Origin: Candidatus Thorarchaeota archaeon
GTDB taxonomy: Archaea > Asgardarchaeota > Thorarchaeia > Thorarchaeales > Thorarchaeaceae
Length of the DNA stretch: 11,145 nt
Reading direction: 5' to 3'
Assembly (NCBI GenBank): GCA_029856425.1
Contig: JAHQWZ010000040.1
Coordinates: forward strand, 1-11,145
Part shown: positions 1 through 6,517 of the stretch, piece after piece
How positions within the stretch are numbered: the first letter of the stretch is position 1
How the letters are laid out: each line of letters starts with the position of its first letter
Program-made: the position numbers and the translations under genes
Notes under the pieces: generated by a model
Seen by the model: the letters and a program-made list of their open reading frames with translations, nothing else
Told to the model about the DNA's origin: nothing
Database searches by the model: none

Positions 1-174
1 GGTTTCAAAGCCTCTTTTGGAGAGATATACTAAGTGACGACCGGACCCGCATCCGACATCTAGGACCCTCCGCACCTGATACTCCTGAAAGACCTGAACA
101 ACCCACTCCATGTCCTGATGCGGCTCAGTGAACACTCTACCCTGTTCTTCAAAGATGTCTTCCCACTCTGGCAT
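1..174 (-). CDS. SAM-dependent methyltransferase, N-terminal part (cut by window edge)
   Basis: The reverse strand encodes 58 residues from an ATG at 174 and is still open at base 1. The segment VLDVGCGSGRHLVYLSKRGF (about residues 37-56) is motif I of class I SAM-dependent methyltransferases, the glycine-rich loop that binds S-adenosylmethionine. The part before it (MPEWEDIFEEQGRVFTEPH) looks like the usual short helical lead-in of UbiE/MenG-like small-molecule methyltransferases. The substrate cannot be told because the acceptor half is missing. An in-frame ATG at 195 would add seven residues. I prefer 174 because an A/T element at 199-206 would place transcription start near 177, giving a leaderless message. 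The gene is divergent from the hydrolase that follows. Confidence 0.85.
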   Translation of the reverse strand, partial: MPEWEDIFEEQGRVFTEPHQDMEWVVQVFQEYQVRRVLDVGCGSGRHLVYLSKRGFET

Positions 175-198
175 AATTGATTTTGAGGAAATCATATG

Positions 199-206
199 AA
201 ATAAAT
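199..206. promoter_or_regulatory. Shared TATA-like element between divergent genes
   Basis: AAATAAAT reads as ATTTATTT on the other strand, so either direction resembles an archaeal TATA box. About 26 bases downstream on the plus strand falls near 229, just before the GAGGA ribosome site and the ATG at 253. The same distance on the minus strand falls near 177, just before the methyltransferase ATG at 174. This is inferred from spacing only. Confidence 0.4.
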
Positions 207-252
207 CTCAGGGAAGCCTGTGTCAATAGAAACATGCAGAGGAATCTTGATT

Positions 253-1947
253 ATGGCAAGACTCAGACCTAGGCATTTCGTTTTGATTGTGAGCATTTTG
301 ATTATGCTGTCAGGCGTGACCTTGACAGCTAGTGTTCAAAGTGGATTTGGGACTGTATTTGTGACTGAGGTTGACTTCCAGGCTGCGGATGGTTCTTGGA
401 TTCACAGCACTGTGCAACAACCAAATTACGCCACAGACACAAATCCATTGCCTGGTGTGGTAGTGATACATGGCGTTATTCAATGCAAAGAATGGCTCAT
501 GGCGTTTGGAATAGAGCTCTCAAGACGAGGGTTTGTAGTATTGACGATAGATGCCAATTCGCATGGCAACTCAGAACCAGGCACAGGAAGTGGAGCTGCA
601 GCATTAGACTACCTTGGGAGTCTTGACTACGTCGATAGTTCCGCAATAGGCCTAATTGGGCATAGCATGGGGGGTGGAATTGCCTGGAGTGCTATTGAAG
701 AGTCGTCTGTCAATGTCGATGCACTAGTGTTAGTAGGAAGCGGGCTGAACCGGAGTGAGGTACCATATATCCCAAGCACGCTCCTAGCCATAGGAGAGTT
801 TGATGCTCTCTCCTCGTACACACATAATCTAGCATTGCTGGAAGGATTCTTTGGAGTCACAGGAATTCAAGCGGGAGTCACTTACGGCAGTTTTGGTGAC
901 AATACCGCCCGCAGAATTGTCCTTCCAAGAACAAACCATCTGTTTGAGACAATAGACCCCATTATCGTAGCTGAGAGTGTGGAATGGATGAAGGAGGGGC
1001 TCAAAAATGGAGTGGAAGACTCTTACTGGATTCCATCTGGAGACCAAATCTACCCGCTCTGGCTTGCTGGTGGGTTCGTTGGTCTGCTAGGAGTAGTCCT
1101 CACTCAATTCCCGCTGTTTGTGATTCTGATTGGTGTTTCTCCGTTTCGTAAGCTCAGAGGAACTTCCTCAACTGAACGCACGATTGGGAATCGCACCTTC
1201 TTTGGATTGGGAATCGCATACGCAGCAATAGGCCTCGGAGCATTCTATCCTTTGCTGGCGATAGGTCTGTTTCTGCCATTCCCGCAGTCATATGGACTCT
1301 CTATAGCCCTATGGTTCCTAGGCAGTGGGTTGTTGTCTTTCTTGATTCTGAAACTAATCAGACGTAAGCGCCCCCAGATGACTTCTGAAGTAAGGACGGA
1401 GCCAAACGATACTCCTAGACATGTCGCTGTGGCCCTTCTCCTGGCAGCAGTCATTACAGCTTGGATGTATGCGTGGACACTTCTTGTTGATTTAGGACTA
1501 GCCCTCGATTTCCGTTGTTTCCTTCCTGGATTCAATGATTTGACTGCATCACGTGCAATCATGGTCCCAATCTATGTCATCCCGTTTCTAGTCTACTTCT
1601 TTGTTGAGAGTGAGTGGCTGGTAGGGGCAATGCGAACCAAGGCTAGAGAAACATGGAGAGGAACACAATTTCATTGGACTCTGAAAGCGATTCTCATCAA
1701 ATGTAGCCCTTATTTCATCCTCCTGACACTACATTATGGTTATGGGATGATTACTGGATTTGCACTCCTGCCAAGTATGTTGGGCTTTTCATTCCTGTTC
1801 TTCTATGCCTTTGCTCCATGGTTTGTGATTTCATCGGTAGTAATTATGTGGAGCCATCATTTGACAGGTCAACACTGGCTTGGCCCTATTGTAAATGCTG
1901 TGCTCTTCAGTTGGGTCATGGCATCAATGCTCCCAATTGCCTTTTGA
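253..1947 (+). CDS. Membrane-anchored alpha/beta hydrolase fused to a multi-pass membrane domain
   Basis: Residues 1-35 (from the ATG at 253) form a signal anchor with Arg-rich start (MARLRPRHF). Residues 35-255 are an alpha/beta hydrolase domain. It has the nucleophile elbow GHSMGG with Ser138, a likely acid Asp184 in GEFD, a likely base His229 in TNHLF, and an HG oxyanion-type motif near residue 73. Family knowledge says this fold cleaves esters, amides or related bonds; the substrate is unknown. From about residue 268 to the end (564) there are seven or eight hydrophobic helices with no recognisable catalytic motif. The hydrolase domain should face outside. A GTG at 220 would add 11 residues, but the AGAGGA at 238-243, nine bases before the ATG, and the likely promoter position favour 253. 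Confidence 0.85.
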   Translation: MARLRPRHFVLIVSILIMLSGVTLTASVQSGFGTVFVTEVDFQAADGSWIHSTVQQPNYATDTNPLPGVVVIHGVIQCKEWLMAFGIELSRRGFVVLTIDANSHGNSEPGTGSGAAALDYLGSLDYVDSSAIGLIGHSMGGGIAWSAIEESSVNVDALVLVGSGLNRSEVPYIPSTLLAIGEFDALSSYTHNLALLEGFFGVTGIQAGVTYGSFGDNTARRIVLPRTNHLFETIDPIIVAESVEWMKEGLKNGVEDSYWIPSGDQIYPLWLAGGFVGLLGVVLTQFPLFVILIGVSPFRKLRGTSSTERTIGNRTFFGLGIAYAAIGLGAFYPLLAIGLFLPFPQSYGLSIALWFLGSGLLSFLILKLIRRKRPQMTSEVRTEPNDTPRHVAVALLLAAVITAWMYAWTLLVDLGLALDFRCFLPGFNDLTASRAIMVPIYVIPFLVYFFVESEWLVGAMRTKARETWRGTQFHWTLKAILIKCSPYFILLTLHYGYGMITGFALLPSMLGFSFLFFYAFAPWFVISSVVIMWSHHLTGQHWLGPIVNAVLFSWVMASMLPIAF

Positions 1948-1963
1948 GGGTGTTTCCATGTAA

Positions 1964-2236
1964 TCATTCAGGTGAAAGATTGACTATCTTCAGAGATTCT
2001 TTCAGATTATGAGTGAAGAGCCTCTTCAGGATAGCAGCATTGGCAGCTTTCGGGTACGAGGATAACTCATCAAGTCCAAAGGGCAACCTTTGCACCCAGT
2101 TCCGCTTATGTAGAAACACTCGGAACTAGACTAAAGTAGTCGCCCACCATCATTCTGAAGATAAAACGTCTGACCTCCGAGTCTAGTACTTGAAACTCAT
2201 GAGGGATATCCCTATACGATTCAGGACTTAGAGATC
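1964..2236 (-). pseudogene. Broken, unrecognised coding remnant in two frames
   Basis: The 280 bases after the hydrolase contain two protein-like reading frames on the minus strand. The first (2236 to 2106) has no start codon and includes IPHEFQVLDSEVRRFIF and MMVGDYFSLVP before a TAA. The second, one frame further on (2125 to 1964), includes KRNWVQRLPFGLDEL and KAANAAILKRLF and ends in TGA. A single-base shift between about 2106 and 2125 would join them into roughly 90 residues of ordinary-looking sequence. I do not recognise the family; the LDSEVRRFIF part is faintly like the N-terminal helix-turn-helix of MerB-type proteins. The second piece alone could also be a 51-residue protein starting at GTG 2119. 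It lies directly downstream of the nucleotidyltransferase-fold gene on the same strand. Confidence 0.4.
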
Positions 2237-2845
2237 AGAATCCCTTGGGGCTTTCTTCGGTCGACGGGTGAGTGATGATAGTATGCTCTCCCTATCCTGC
2301 CTTCTGAGCTGAGTGCGTGCAAGCCATTGCTCGAACTCGTTGGCGTTTCGAACTCCGCCCTCTGTCACGGCTCTATGGATAAGACTGCTTAGGCCATTCT
2401 GAAGGAGGTCGCGTATGTGGTAATGGCGCTTGATATTGAGGATGACCTCACGCATATTCTCATCTAGCGATTTCTCCAACTCATCGACTATGGCGAACCC
2501 GGTTGTGCTCACGTCTGTTGTGAGCCAGATGTCTATACTCCAAGGCCCAGAAGCACCATGGTATTCGTCTATTCCCACCTTTAACGACGCTCTTTCACGA
2601 TAGTCTTTCACGCTCACCTCGTTGACACCTTCAGCTTTCAGCAGCACAGACATGAGGTGTTGCGCCATTTCCATTGTATCACGGAGCAAAACTAGGACAT
2701 GGATGTCAATGTCCCTCTTAACGATAAGATCGAGTGCTACACTCCCTACTATTCGAGCATGGCCATAGGCATTGAGAAGACCCATTATGTCTAGGTCCTC
2801 AATGATTTGTTCAGCCTCAATGCGTAGTCTGCTCTTCTCGGTCAT
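2228..2845 (-). CDS. Nucleotidyltransferase-fold protein of unknown role
   Basis: The 205-residue protein has the hallmark of the polymerase-beta-like nucleotidyltransferase fold. Gly34-Ser35 (IVGSVALDL) is followed by the two metal-binding aspartates Asp45 and Asp47 in RDIDIHV, and a third candidate, Asp105, lies in WSIDIW on a later strand. All three carboxylates are present, so it may be active. Members of this fold transfer nucleotides to proteins, RNA or small molecules such as aminoglycosides. Which of these applies here cannot be read from the sequence. The C-terminal third is helical and ends in a basic tail (RRPKKAPR). The start is an ATG with GGTGA four bases upstream. It follows the dehydrogenase gene by 92 bases on the same strand. 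No HEPN-type partner, which would suggest a toxin-antitoxin pair, is seen beside it. Confidence 0.75.
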   Translation of the reverse strand: MTEKSRLRIEAEQIIEDLDIMGLLNAYGHARIVGSVALDLIVKRDIDIHVLVLLRDTMEMAQHLMSVLLKAEGVNEVSVKDYRERASLKVGIDEYHGASGPWSIDIWLTTDVSTTGFAIVDELEKSLDENMREVILNIKRHYHIRDLLQNGLSSLIHRAVTEGGVRNANEFEQWLARTQLRRQDRESILSSLTRRPKKAPRDSDL

Positions 2846-2937
2846 GATTTCACCCGAGGATGTTTTTGAACTGGGTTCTCAGGAGAGTTCTGAGCATACG
2901 GGGTATATGAGGTGATTTCATACAGACTTCCATGGCA

Positions 2938-3777
2938 TTAAAGCCCCAAAAGACTCTCAGCAATATCCCAGAGTCTTTTTTGAACGGACTCATCATAGGA
3001 CTCTTCAGAAGATAGTCTTTCTTGACTCTCTGCAAAGCATCTGCCTGTTACTCCTTCCAGCTCGGGAGATGAGGCCACGTAGACTGAGGTTTCAGCACCT
3101 TTTTGTGGACTGATTTGAAAGGGACGTACCAGCTTGAACATGATCTTGTTGCGCAGACCACCCATATTGGCGCCAAGATTAGTAGCGACAAAACCGGGTA
3201 GGACTACGTTCGCTGTTACTCCGGTACCTTCTAGACGTCTTGCAAGTTCATAGGTGTACATGAGAAACATCAGCTTTGTGGTTTCATATGCACGCATTCC
3301 CTTGTAATTGCGTTCGCTCTGAATATCATCAAAGTCAATCTTTGCTCTTGTATGGAGACCAGACGAGAGGTTGATTATCCGAGATGGTGCGCTCCTTTCT
3401 AAAAGTGGAAGTAGCTCTCGTGTGAGAAGAAAGGGCCCAAGATAGTTGACTGCCAACGACCTCTCAAGGCCGTTCTCTGTGACTTGGCGTTCGTGGCATG
3501 CAGCCCCCGCATTATTGATTAGAACATCCAGTCGCTCATGCTTCGCTGAAAATTCTCCCACAAATTGCTGAATAGACTTTATCGATGAGAGGTCGCATAT
3601 CATGAGGTCGATTGTGTCTTTTCCGGTACGTTTGATTATCTCGGCACGTGCGTCTTCTCCCCGTTGAAGATCTCTTACTGCCATGACTACTGTAGCGCCC
3701 ATGCCAGTCAGTGCAAGAGCAGTTTCCTTTCCAATACCAGAGTTGCTTCCTGTCACGATGCAGACTTTTCCCATCAT
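2938..3777 (-). CDS. Short-chain dehydrogenase/reductase, retinol-dehydrogenase-like
   Basis: A classical SDR of 279 residues counted from the ATG at 3777. The cofactor loop TGSNSGIG is at residues 9-16, NNAG at 88-91, and the catalytic set is Asn111, Ser139, Tyr164 and Lys168 (YETTK). Arg35 after the second strand suggests NADP(H). The C-terminal part, with PGFVATNLG and a final LWDIAESLLGL, matches the retinol dehydrogenase/WW-domain oxidoreductase/TIC32-like branch, which acts on lipophilic alcohols and carbonyls. The true substrate is unknown. The frame is open up to 3906, but residues upstream of the Met-Met pair do not fit the family and would overlap the preceding gene; CCTC (GAGG on the minus strand) at 3787-3790 lies nine bases before this ATG. 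It starts 59 bases after the AHSA1 gene and is probably cotranscribed with it. Confidence 0.92.
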   Translation of the reverse strand: MMGKVCIVTGSNSGIGKETALALTGMGATVVMAVRDLQRGEDARAEIIKRTGKDTIDLMICDLSSIKSIQQFVGEFSAKHERLDVLINNAGAACHERQVTENGLERSLAVNYLGPFLLTRELLPLLERSAPSRIINLSSGLHTRAKIDFDDIQSERNYKGMRAYETTKLMFLMYTYELARRLEGTGVTANVVLPGFVATNLGANMGGLRNKIMFKLVRPFQISPQKGAETSVYVASSPELEGVTGRCFAESQERLSSEESYDESVQKRLWDIAESLLGL

Positions 3778-3836
3778 TCGTTTCGGCCTCAACGGAGTGA
3801 GTATCAAAGAATCAATTATATCGGCTCTGGTTTGGG

Positions 3837-4289
3837 CTAATATGTGATACCGTGCTCCACGTAGAACTTCATCAGTGTTATAGCTTCTCCCCATCCTGCT
3901 GCACACTCAGCTAGAGCAGCTATACTGGTTGACGTGTTCTCATGGCCGTACTCACGAAGACGTAGTATGGTCCCCTCGTTGACAGCCTCCAGATTAATCT
4001 CTATCGTTGTCGCCAGCTCTCGATTTCCGCTGTCAGGGTTCCACTGGAATACAAACCGCTTTCCTCGCTCAGCCTCCAAGACTGGGCCATCTGACTCCGT
4101 TGTATACTTGTCAGGTCCCCAGTCTTTCCAGACAAATTGGATTCTTCCGCCGGGTCTAGCATCCACCACAGATCCAGATGTGAACCAGCTATCTAGACCC
4201 TCTGCAGTTGCTATTGCATCGTAAACCCTCTCTGGACTAGCACGAATGAGTGTTGCCTGTTTAATCTCAACGCCAAGTGAATCAGTCAT
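3837..4289 (-). CDS. AHSA1/SRPBCC-domain protein
   Basis: About 150 residues with the START-like helix-grip fold of the AHSA1 (activator of Hsp90 ATPase homologue 1-like) family. The opening ATLIRASPERVYDAIATAEG, the GLDSWFT segment and the PGG turn are typical. So are the central VFQWNP strand, the TILRLREYG strand and the long final helix with GWGEAITLMKFY. Despite the family name, most prokaryotic members are ligand-binding or unknown proteins and not chaperone partners. A TTG at 4298 and a GTG at 4292 lie in frame upstream. The ATG at 4289 is preferred because GAG lies nine bases before it, whereas it abuts the TTG. A perfect palindrome lies 13 bases upstream. It heads a likely operon with the dehydrogenase. 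In bacteria such genes often pair with ArsR regulators; none is present here. Confidence 0.9.
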   Translation of the reverse strand: MTDSLGVEIKQATLIRASPERVYDAIATAEGLDSWFTSGSVVDARPGGRIQFVWKDWGPDKYTTESDGPVLEAERGKRFVFQWNPDSGNRELATTIEINLEAVNEGTILRLREYGHENTSTSIAALAECAAGWGEAITLMKFYVEHGITY

Positions 4290-4302
4290 CACAATCAACT
4301 CT

Positions 4303-4316
4303 TTAACAATTGTTAA
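4303..4316. promoter_or_regulatory. Perfect 14-bp palindrome, likely operator
   Basis: TTAACAATTGTTAA is an exact 7+7 inverted repeat ending 13 bases before the AHSA1 ATG on the minus strand. A TATA-like AATTATTA on that strand (4327-4334) would put transcription start near 4304. The palindrome would then span about -12 to +2, a classic place for a repressor dimer. The protein that binds it is unknown. Confidence 0.5.
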
Positions 4317-4326
4317 TGACGCACAG

Positions 4327-4334
4327 TAATAATT
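4327..4334 (-). promoter_or_regulatory. TATA-like element for the AHSA1-SDR operon
   Basis: The minus strand reads AATTATTA. Its centre lies about 26 bases before a start point near 4304, which is 15 bases upstream of the AHSA1 ATG. This is inferred from spacing and composition only; the element partly overlaps a hairpin arm. Confidence 0.3.
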
Positions 4335-4357
4335 CTTCCTCTCTAGTTCAGGAAGAA
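4333..4357. terminator. Hairpin with 8-bp perfect stem downstream of the RAM-domain gene
   Basis: TTCTTCCT (4333-4340) pairs exactly with AGGAAGAA (4350-4357) around a nine-base loop. It lies 18 bases past the stop of the minus-strand RAM-domain gene and could end that transcript or protect its 3' end. No T-rich tract follows it on that strand, so the terminator call is weak. It could instead be a regulatory dyad for the AHSA1 promoter. Confidence 0.35.
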
Positions 4358-4375
4358 AGGTTGACTGTAAGGTCT

Positions 4376-4600
4376 CTAGATAGAAACACAGGTTTCGGTG
4401 CGGCTGATTCCCTCAACAGCGTGTAGGGTTTGCATGAGCTTCCTGAGATCTTCGACCGAGGGAATCTCAGCATAGGCAATCATATCATATGGTCCAGTGA
4501 CCACGTCAGCCCGTTCGATTCCTTCGATTTCCGTGATTGCTTTGCAGGCCTCCCAGATGGCGCCTGCTTCGGCACGAATGAGAATGACTACAGATACCAT
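4376..4600 (-). CDS. Stand-alone Lrp/AsnC ligand-binding (RAM) domain protein
   Basis: The whole 74-residue protein is a RAM domain (regulation of amino acid metabolism), the alpha-beta effector-binding half of Lrp/AsnC regulators. It starts with the strand VSVVILIRAEAG. The segment GPYDMIAYAEI (about residues 36-46) is the diagnostic centre and GISRTETCVSI the last strand. There is no helix-turn-helix, so it cannot bind DNA alone. In archaea such stand-alone RAM proteins form oligomers that bind amino acids or act with full Lrp proteins. The ATG at 4600 has GGTGA seven bases upstream, which fixes the start. It precedes the AHSA1 gene by 86 bases on the same strand but seems to have its own promoter region upstream of 4600. 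Confidence 0.92.
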   Translation of the reverse strand: MVSVVILIRAEAGAIWEACKAITEIEGIERADVVTGPYDMIAYAEIPSVEDLRKLMQTLHAVEGISRTETCVSI

Positions 4601-4808
4601 CCCCGGTTCACCTTAGCGAATAATAGATATGCTATAGGTCTGCTTGTAAAAAGCCTTCCGAAAAACTGTCCGTAGGATTAAAGAAAAGGAACATCATTCA
4701 TTCGGTTCTTGGCTCTTTTCGAAAGCAATCTGAGAGCTTTGTGCATAGCATCAATCTTCTTCTAGATACCAGGCAAAGATATTCCTTTATCAATAGATGA
4801 CATCTTGA

Positions 4809-5273
4809 ATGGGACTGAACATGTTGACATCTGGTTACAGGATTGAGCCTGCAGTTCCCTCGGAACTCAGCTCAATTCTCAATCTTCTCAATGAAGCAGA
4901 CCTTCCAAACGAGGGAGTGAAAGATCACCTCTCAAATTTCTTGACACTAAAGGGCAATGGAGACTCGAATCTGGAGCCTTGGGGATGTGCGGGTTTGGAG
5001 ATCTATGGCGACTCTGCTCTTCTAAGGTCCATGGCAATATCACCAGAATATCAAGGGAAAGGACTTGGTACCTTACTAACTGAAGCGATTATTGAAGATG
5101 CAAGGAAGAAAGGAATAGGAACACTCTTTCTTCTCACAGACACAGCAGAGGACTTCTTCAGACGCTTCGGCTTCCATACAGTAGAGAGAGAGATTATCCC
5201 TGGGAATGTGAAGACGTCAGTCGAATTCACCAAGCTATGTTTAGAAGCTCCAGCTATGATGCTAGGGATTTAG
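4809..5273 (+). CDS. GNAT N-acetyltransferase, ArsN2-like
   Basis: A 154-residue acetyltransferase of the GNAT fold. Motif A, with the acetyl-CoA pyrophosphate loop QGKGLG, is at residues 82-87 after the strand LLRSMAISPEY. The following helix, the strand GIGTLFLLT, and the AEDFFRRFGFHTVER segment complete the core. The late segment with VKTSVEFTKLC and the closing MML closely resemble ArsN2, an acetyltransferase linked with arsenic resistance operons in bacteria. That match is from memory of the family and does not prove the substrate. No arsR, arsM or arsenite pump lies nearby. The Met at residue 5 (4821) is an alternative start: a TTTAT element at 4786-4790 would put transcription start near 4814, which favours a leaderless message from 4821. 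Confidence 0.85.
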   Translation: MGLNMLTSGYRIEPAVPSELSSILNLLNEADLPNEGVKDHLSNFLTLKGNGDSNLEPWGCAGLEIYGDSALLRSMAISPEYQGKGLGTLLTEAIIEDARKKGIGTLFLLTDTAEDFFRRFGFHTVEREIIPGNVKTSVEFTKLCLEAPAMMLGI

Positions 5274-5322
5274 ACACCACGTTTATGATGTCGGTTGTTT
5301 CTGATTAGGTCGAGGTCTGAAG

Positions 5323-6237
5323 TTGAGGCTCTCAAGGGAGAATTTCTTGAAAGCCAGCAAATTTGTGCAAGCCAATGCAAGACCTGTTGATCGTGCAATG
5401 TTCGAGTATCACTTTGAGGAAGGTTCTGCCAATGCGGCCCTTGAAGAGCTGATGAAATACCAGAATGATGATGGCGGGTTCGGGAATGCTATCGAGCCTG
5501 ACTTCCGACTCAAAGCGTCCTCACCAATGGCAACATCAGTAGGACTGCAATATTGTACAGAATTGGGAATTGATTCTGGTCATCCAATAATTGAAGCTGC
5601 AATCAAATACTTGGTGTCTACATTTGACACTGGACGCGATTATTGGCCATCCACATTTCTCGATGTCAACGATGAGCCTCATGCACCATGGTGGCATGTT
5701 GACGAGATGTCCCCTCCAAATGAGCGAGGGTGGCCAAATCCAAGTGCGGAGATACTAGGGTACTTCCATAGGCACTCAGTTCATGTACCAAAGGACTTGA
5801 TGAAACAGATAGACAAACGTGCACTAGCTAACTTGAACAGCTCAGAGACCATCGACGGCCTCTACAATGTGATGTGTTGGGATAGAGCATATCGACATCT
5901 CCATGAACCCCTCAAATCCGAAGCAGAAAAGAAACTGACTCGTACAATTCGAACCATTGCACCACTAACATCAGAAATATTGGGAGAAATCAGGATATTC
6001 TGGCTTGCTCCCTCTCCGGAATCGCTGTTTATCATGTATCGCGATAATCTATACCAACTACTCAGGGATGAGATTCAGAAACAAGCTGGAGATGGTGGGT
6101 GGTGGCCAACGTGGAAATGGGGTCAGTATGAGGAGGTCTGGCCTATTGCTGAGAGGGATTGGGCTGGCAAGATTACTGTTCACTGCCTTGCATCTCTGAG
6201 AGCATTCAATCTGAATGACTGTCTGATTGAACCATAG
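5323..6237 (+). CDS. Prenyltransferase/squalene-cyclase-like alpha-toroid protein
   Basis: A 304-residue soluble protein whose first third has the repeat YQNDDGGFGNAIEPD (residues 46-60) and whose end has GDGGWWPTWKWG (about 257-268). These are QW-type repeats of the terpenoid cyclase/protein prenyltransferase alpha-alpha toroid. The segments between them are helical, consistent with five or six hairpins. No DxDD motif of class II terpene cyclases is visible, and no clear zinc set of prenyltransferase beta subunits could be assigned, so the enzyme activity is open. The start is a TTG with GAGGT six bases upstream (5312-5316). It follows the acetyltransferase by 49 bases on the same strand. 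TTTATG at 5283-5288 could give it a promoter of its own. It converges with the next gene at a gap of nine bases. Confidence 0.75.
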   Translation: MRLSRENFLKASKFVQANARPVDRAMFEYHFEEGSANAALEELMKYQNDDGGFGNAIEPDFRLKASSPMATSVGLQYCTELGIDSGHPIIEAAIKYLVSTFDTGRDYWPSTFLDVNDEPHAPWWHVDEMSPPNERGWPNPSAEILGYFHRHSVHVPKDLMKQIDKRALANLNSSETIDGLYNVMCWDRAYRHLHEPLKSEAEKKLTRTIRTIAPLTSEILGEIRIFWLAPSPESLFIMYRDNLYQLLRDEIQKQAGDGGWWPTWKWGQYEEVWPIAERDWAGKITVHCLASLRAFNLNDCLIEP

Positions 6238-6246
6238 AGGCGAGTT

Positions 6247-6471
6247 CTATAGTTCAGTTGAAGAAGTCAATGAACCCCAGACACATACTCCGAGTATTAT
6301 CAGGATGACAACAAACCATGAACCGAAAGCCACTGGCTCATATAGACCATAACCAAAGTCTGCAAGCAATACAGGGAGAAAGAAGAAATCGACAAGCAAC
6401 CATATCGTGAATAGCGCCATACCAAATATCACGGAAATCATTCTTCTGGGGGCATTCAACAAAGTTCTCAT
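6247..6471 (-). CDS. Small two-helix membrane protein, unknown function
   Basis: The real coding part is probably the last 74 residues of a longer open frame, from the ATG at 6471 (MRTLLNAPRRM). It has two hydrophobic helices, about residues 11-33 (including FTIWLLVDFFFLPVLL) and 50-66 (SWFVVILIILGVCVWG), joined by a short loop with FGYGLYEP. The basic start implies that both ends are cytoplasmic. The frame continues upstream to 6750, but there it runs antisense through the deacetylase gene and does not look like protein. No ribosome site precedes the ATG. It is divergent from the deacetylase with 46 bases between the two start codons. I recognise no family. Confidence 0.6.
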   Translation of the reverse strand: MRTLLNAPRRMISVIFGMALFTIWLLVDFFFLPVLLADFGYGLYEPVAFGSWFVVILIILGVCVWGSLTSSTEL

Positions 6472-6478
6472 TTTAAAA
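6471..6478 (+). promoter_or_regulatory. TATA-like element for the deacetylase gene
   Basis: TTTTAAAA overlaps the first base of the divergent small membrane gene. A start point about 26 bases on, near 6501, would leave a leader of about 17 bases before the deacetylase ATG at 6518. This is inferred from spacing only. Confidence 0.35.
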
Positions 6479-6517
6479 CAATGGAACCAATGTTGTGTCC
6501 TTCTTAAGTCGTCTTCT

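Noticed and set aside
3778..3906. N-terminal extension of the short-chain dehydrogenase by 43 residues
   Set aside because: It overlaps the AHSA1 coding region, and the Rossmann strand begins only three residues after the Met at 3777, as is usual for this family.
3934..4224. 96-codon open frame on the plus strand over the AHSA1 gene
   Set aside because: It is the antisense shadow of a clear family member with no domain of its own.
6407..6517. N-terminal extension of the deacetylase by 37 residues
   Set aside because: It overlaps the divergent membrane gene and does not match the family; ATG 6518 fits the expected domain start and the promoter spacing.
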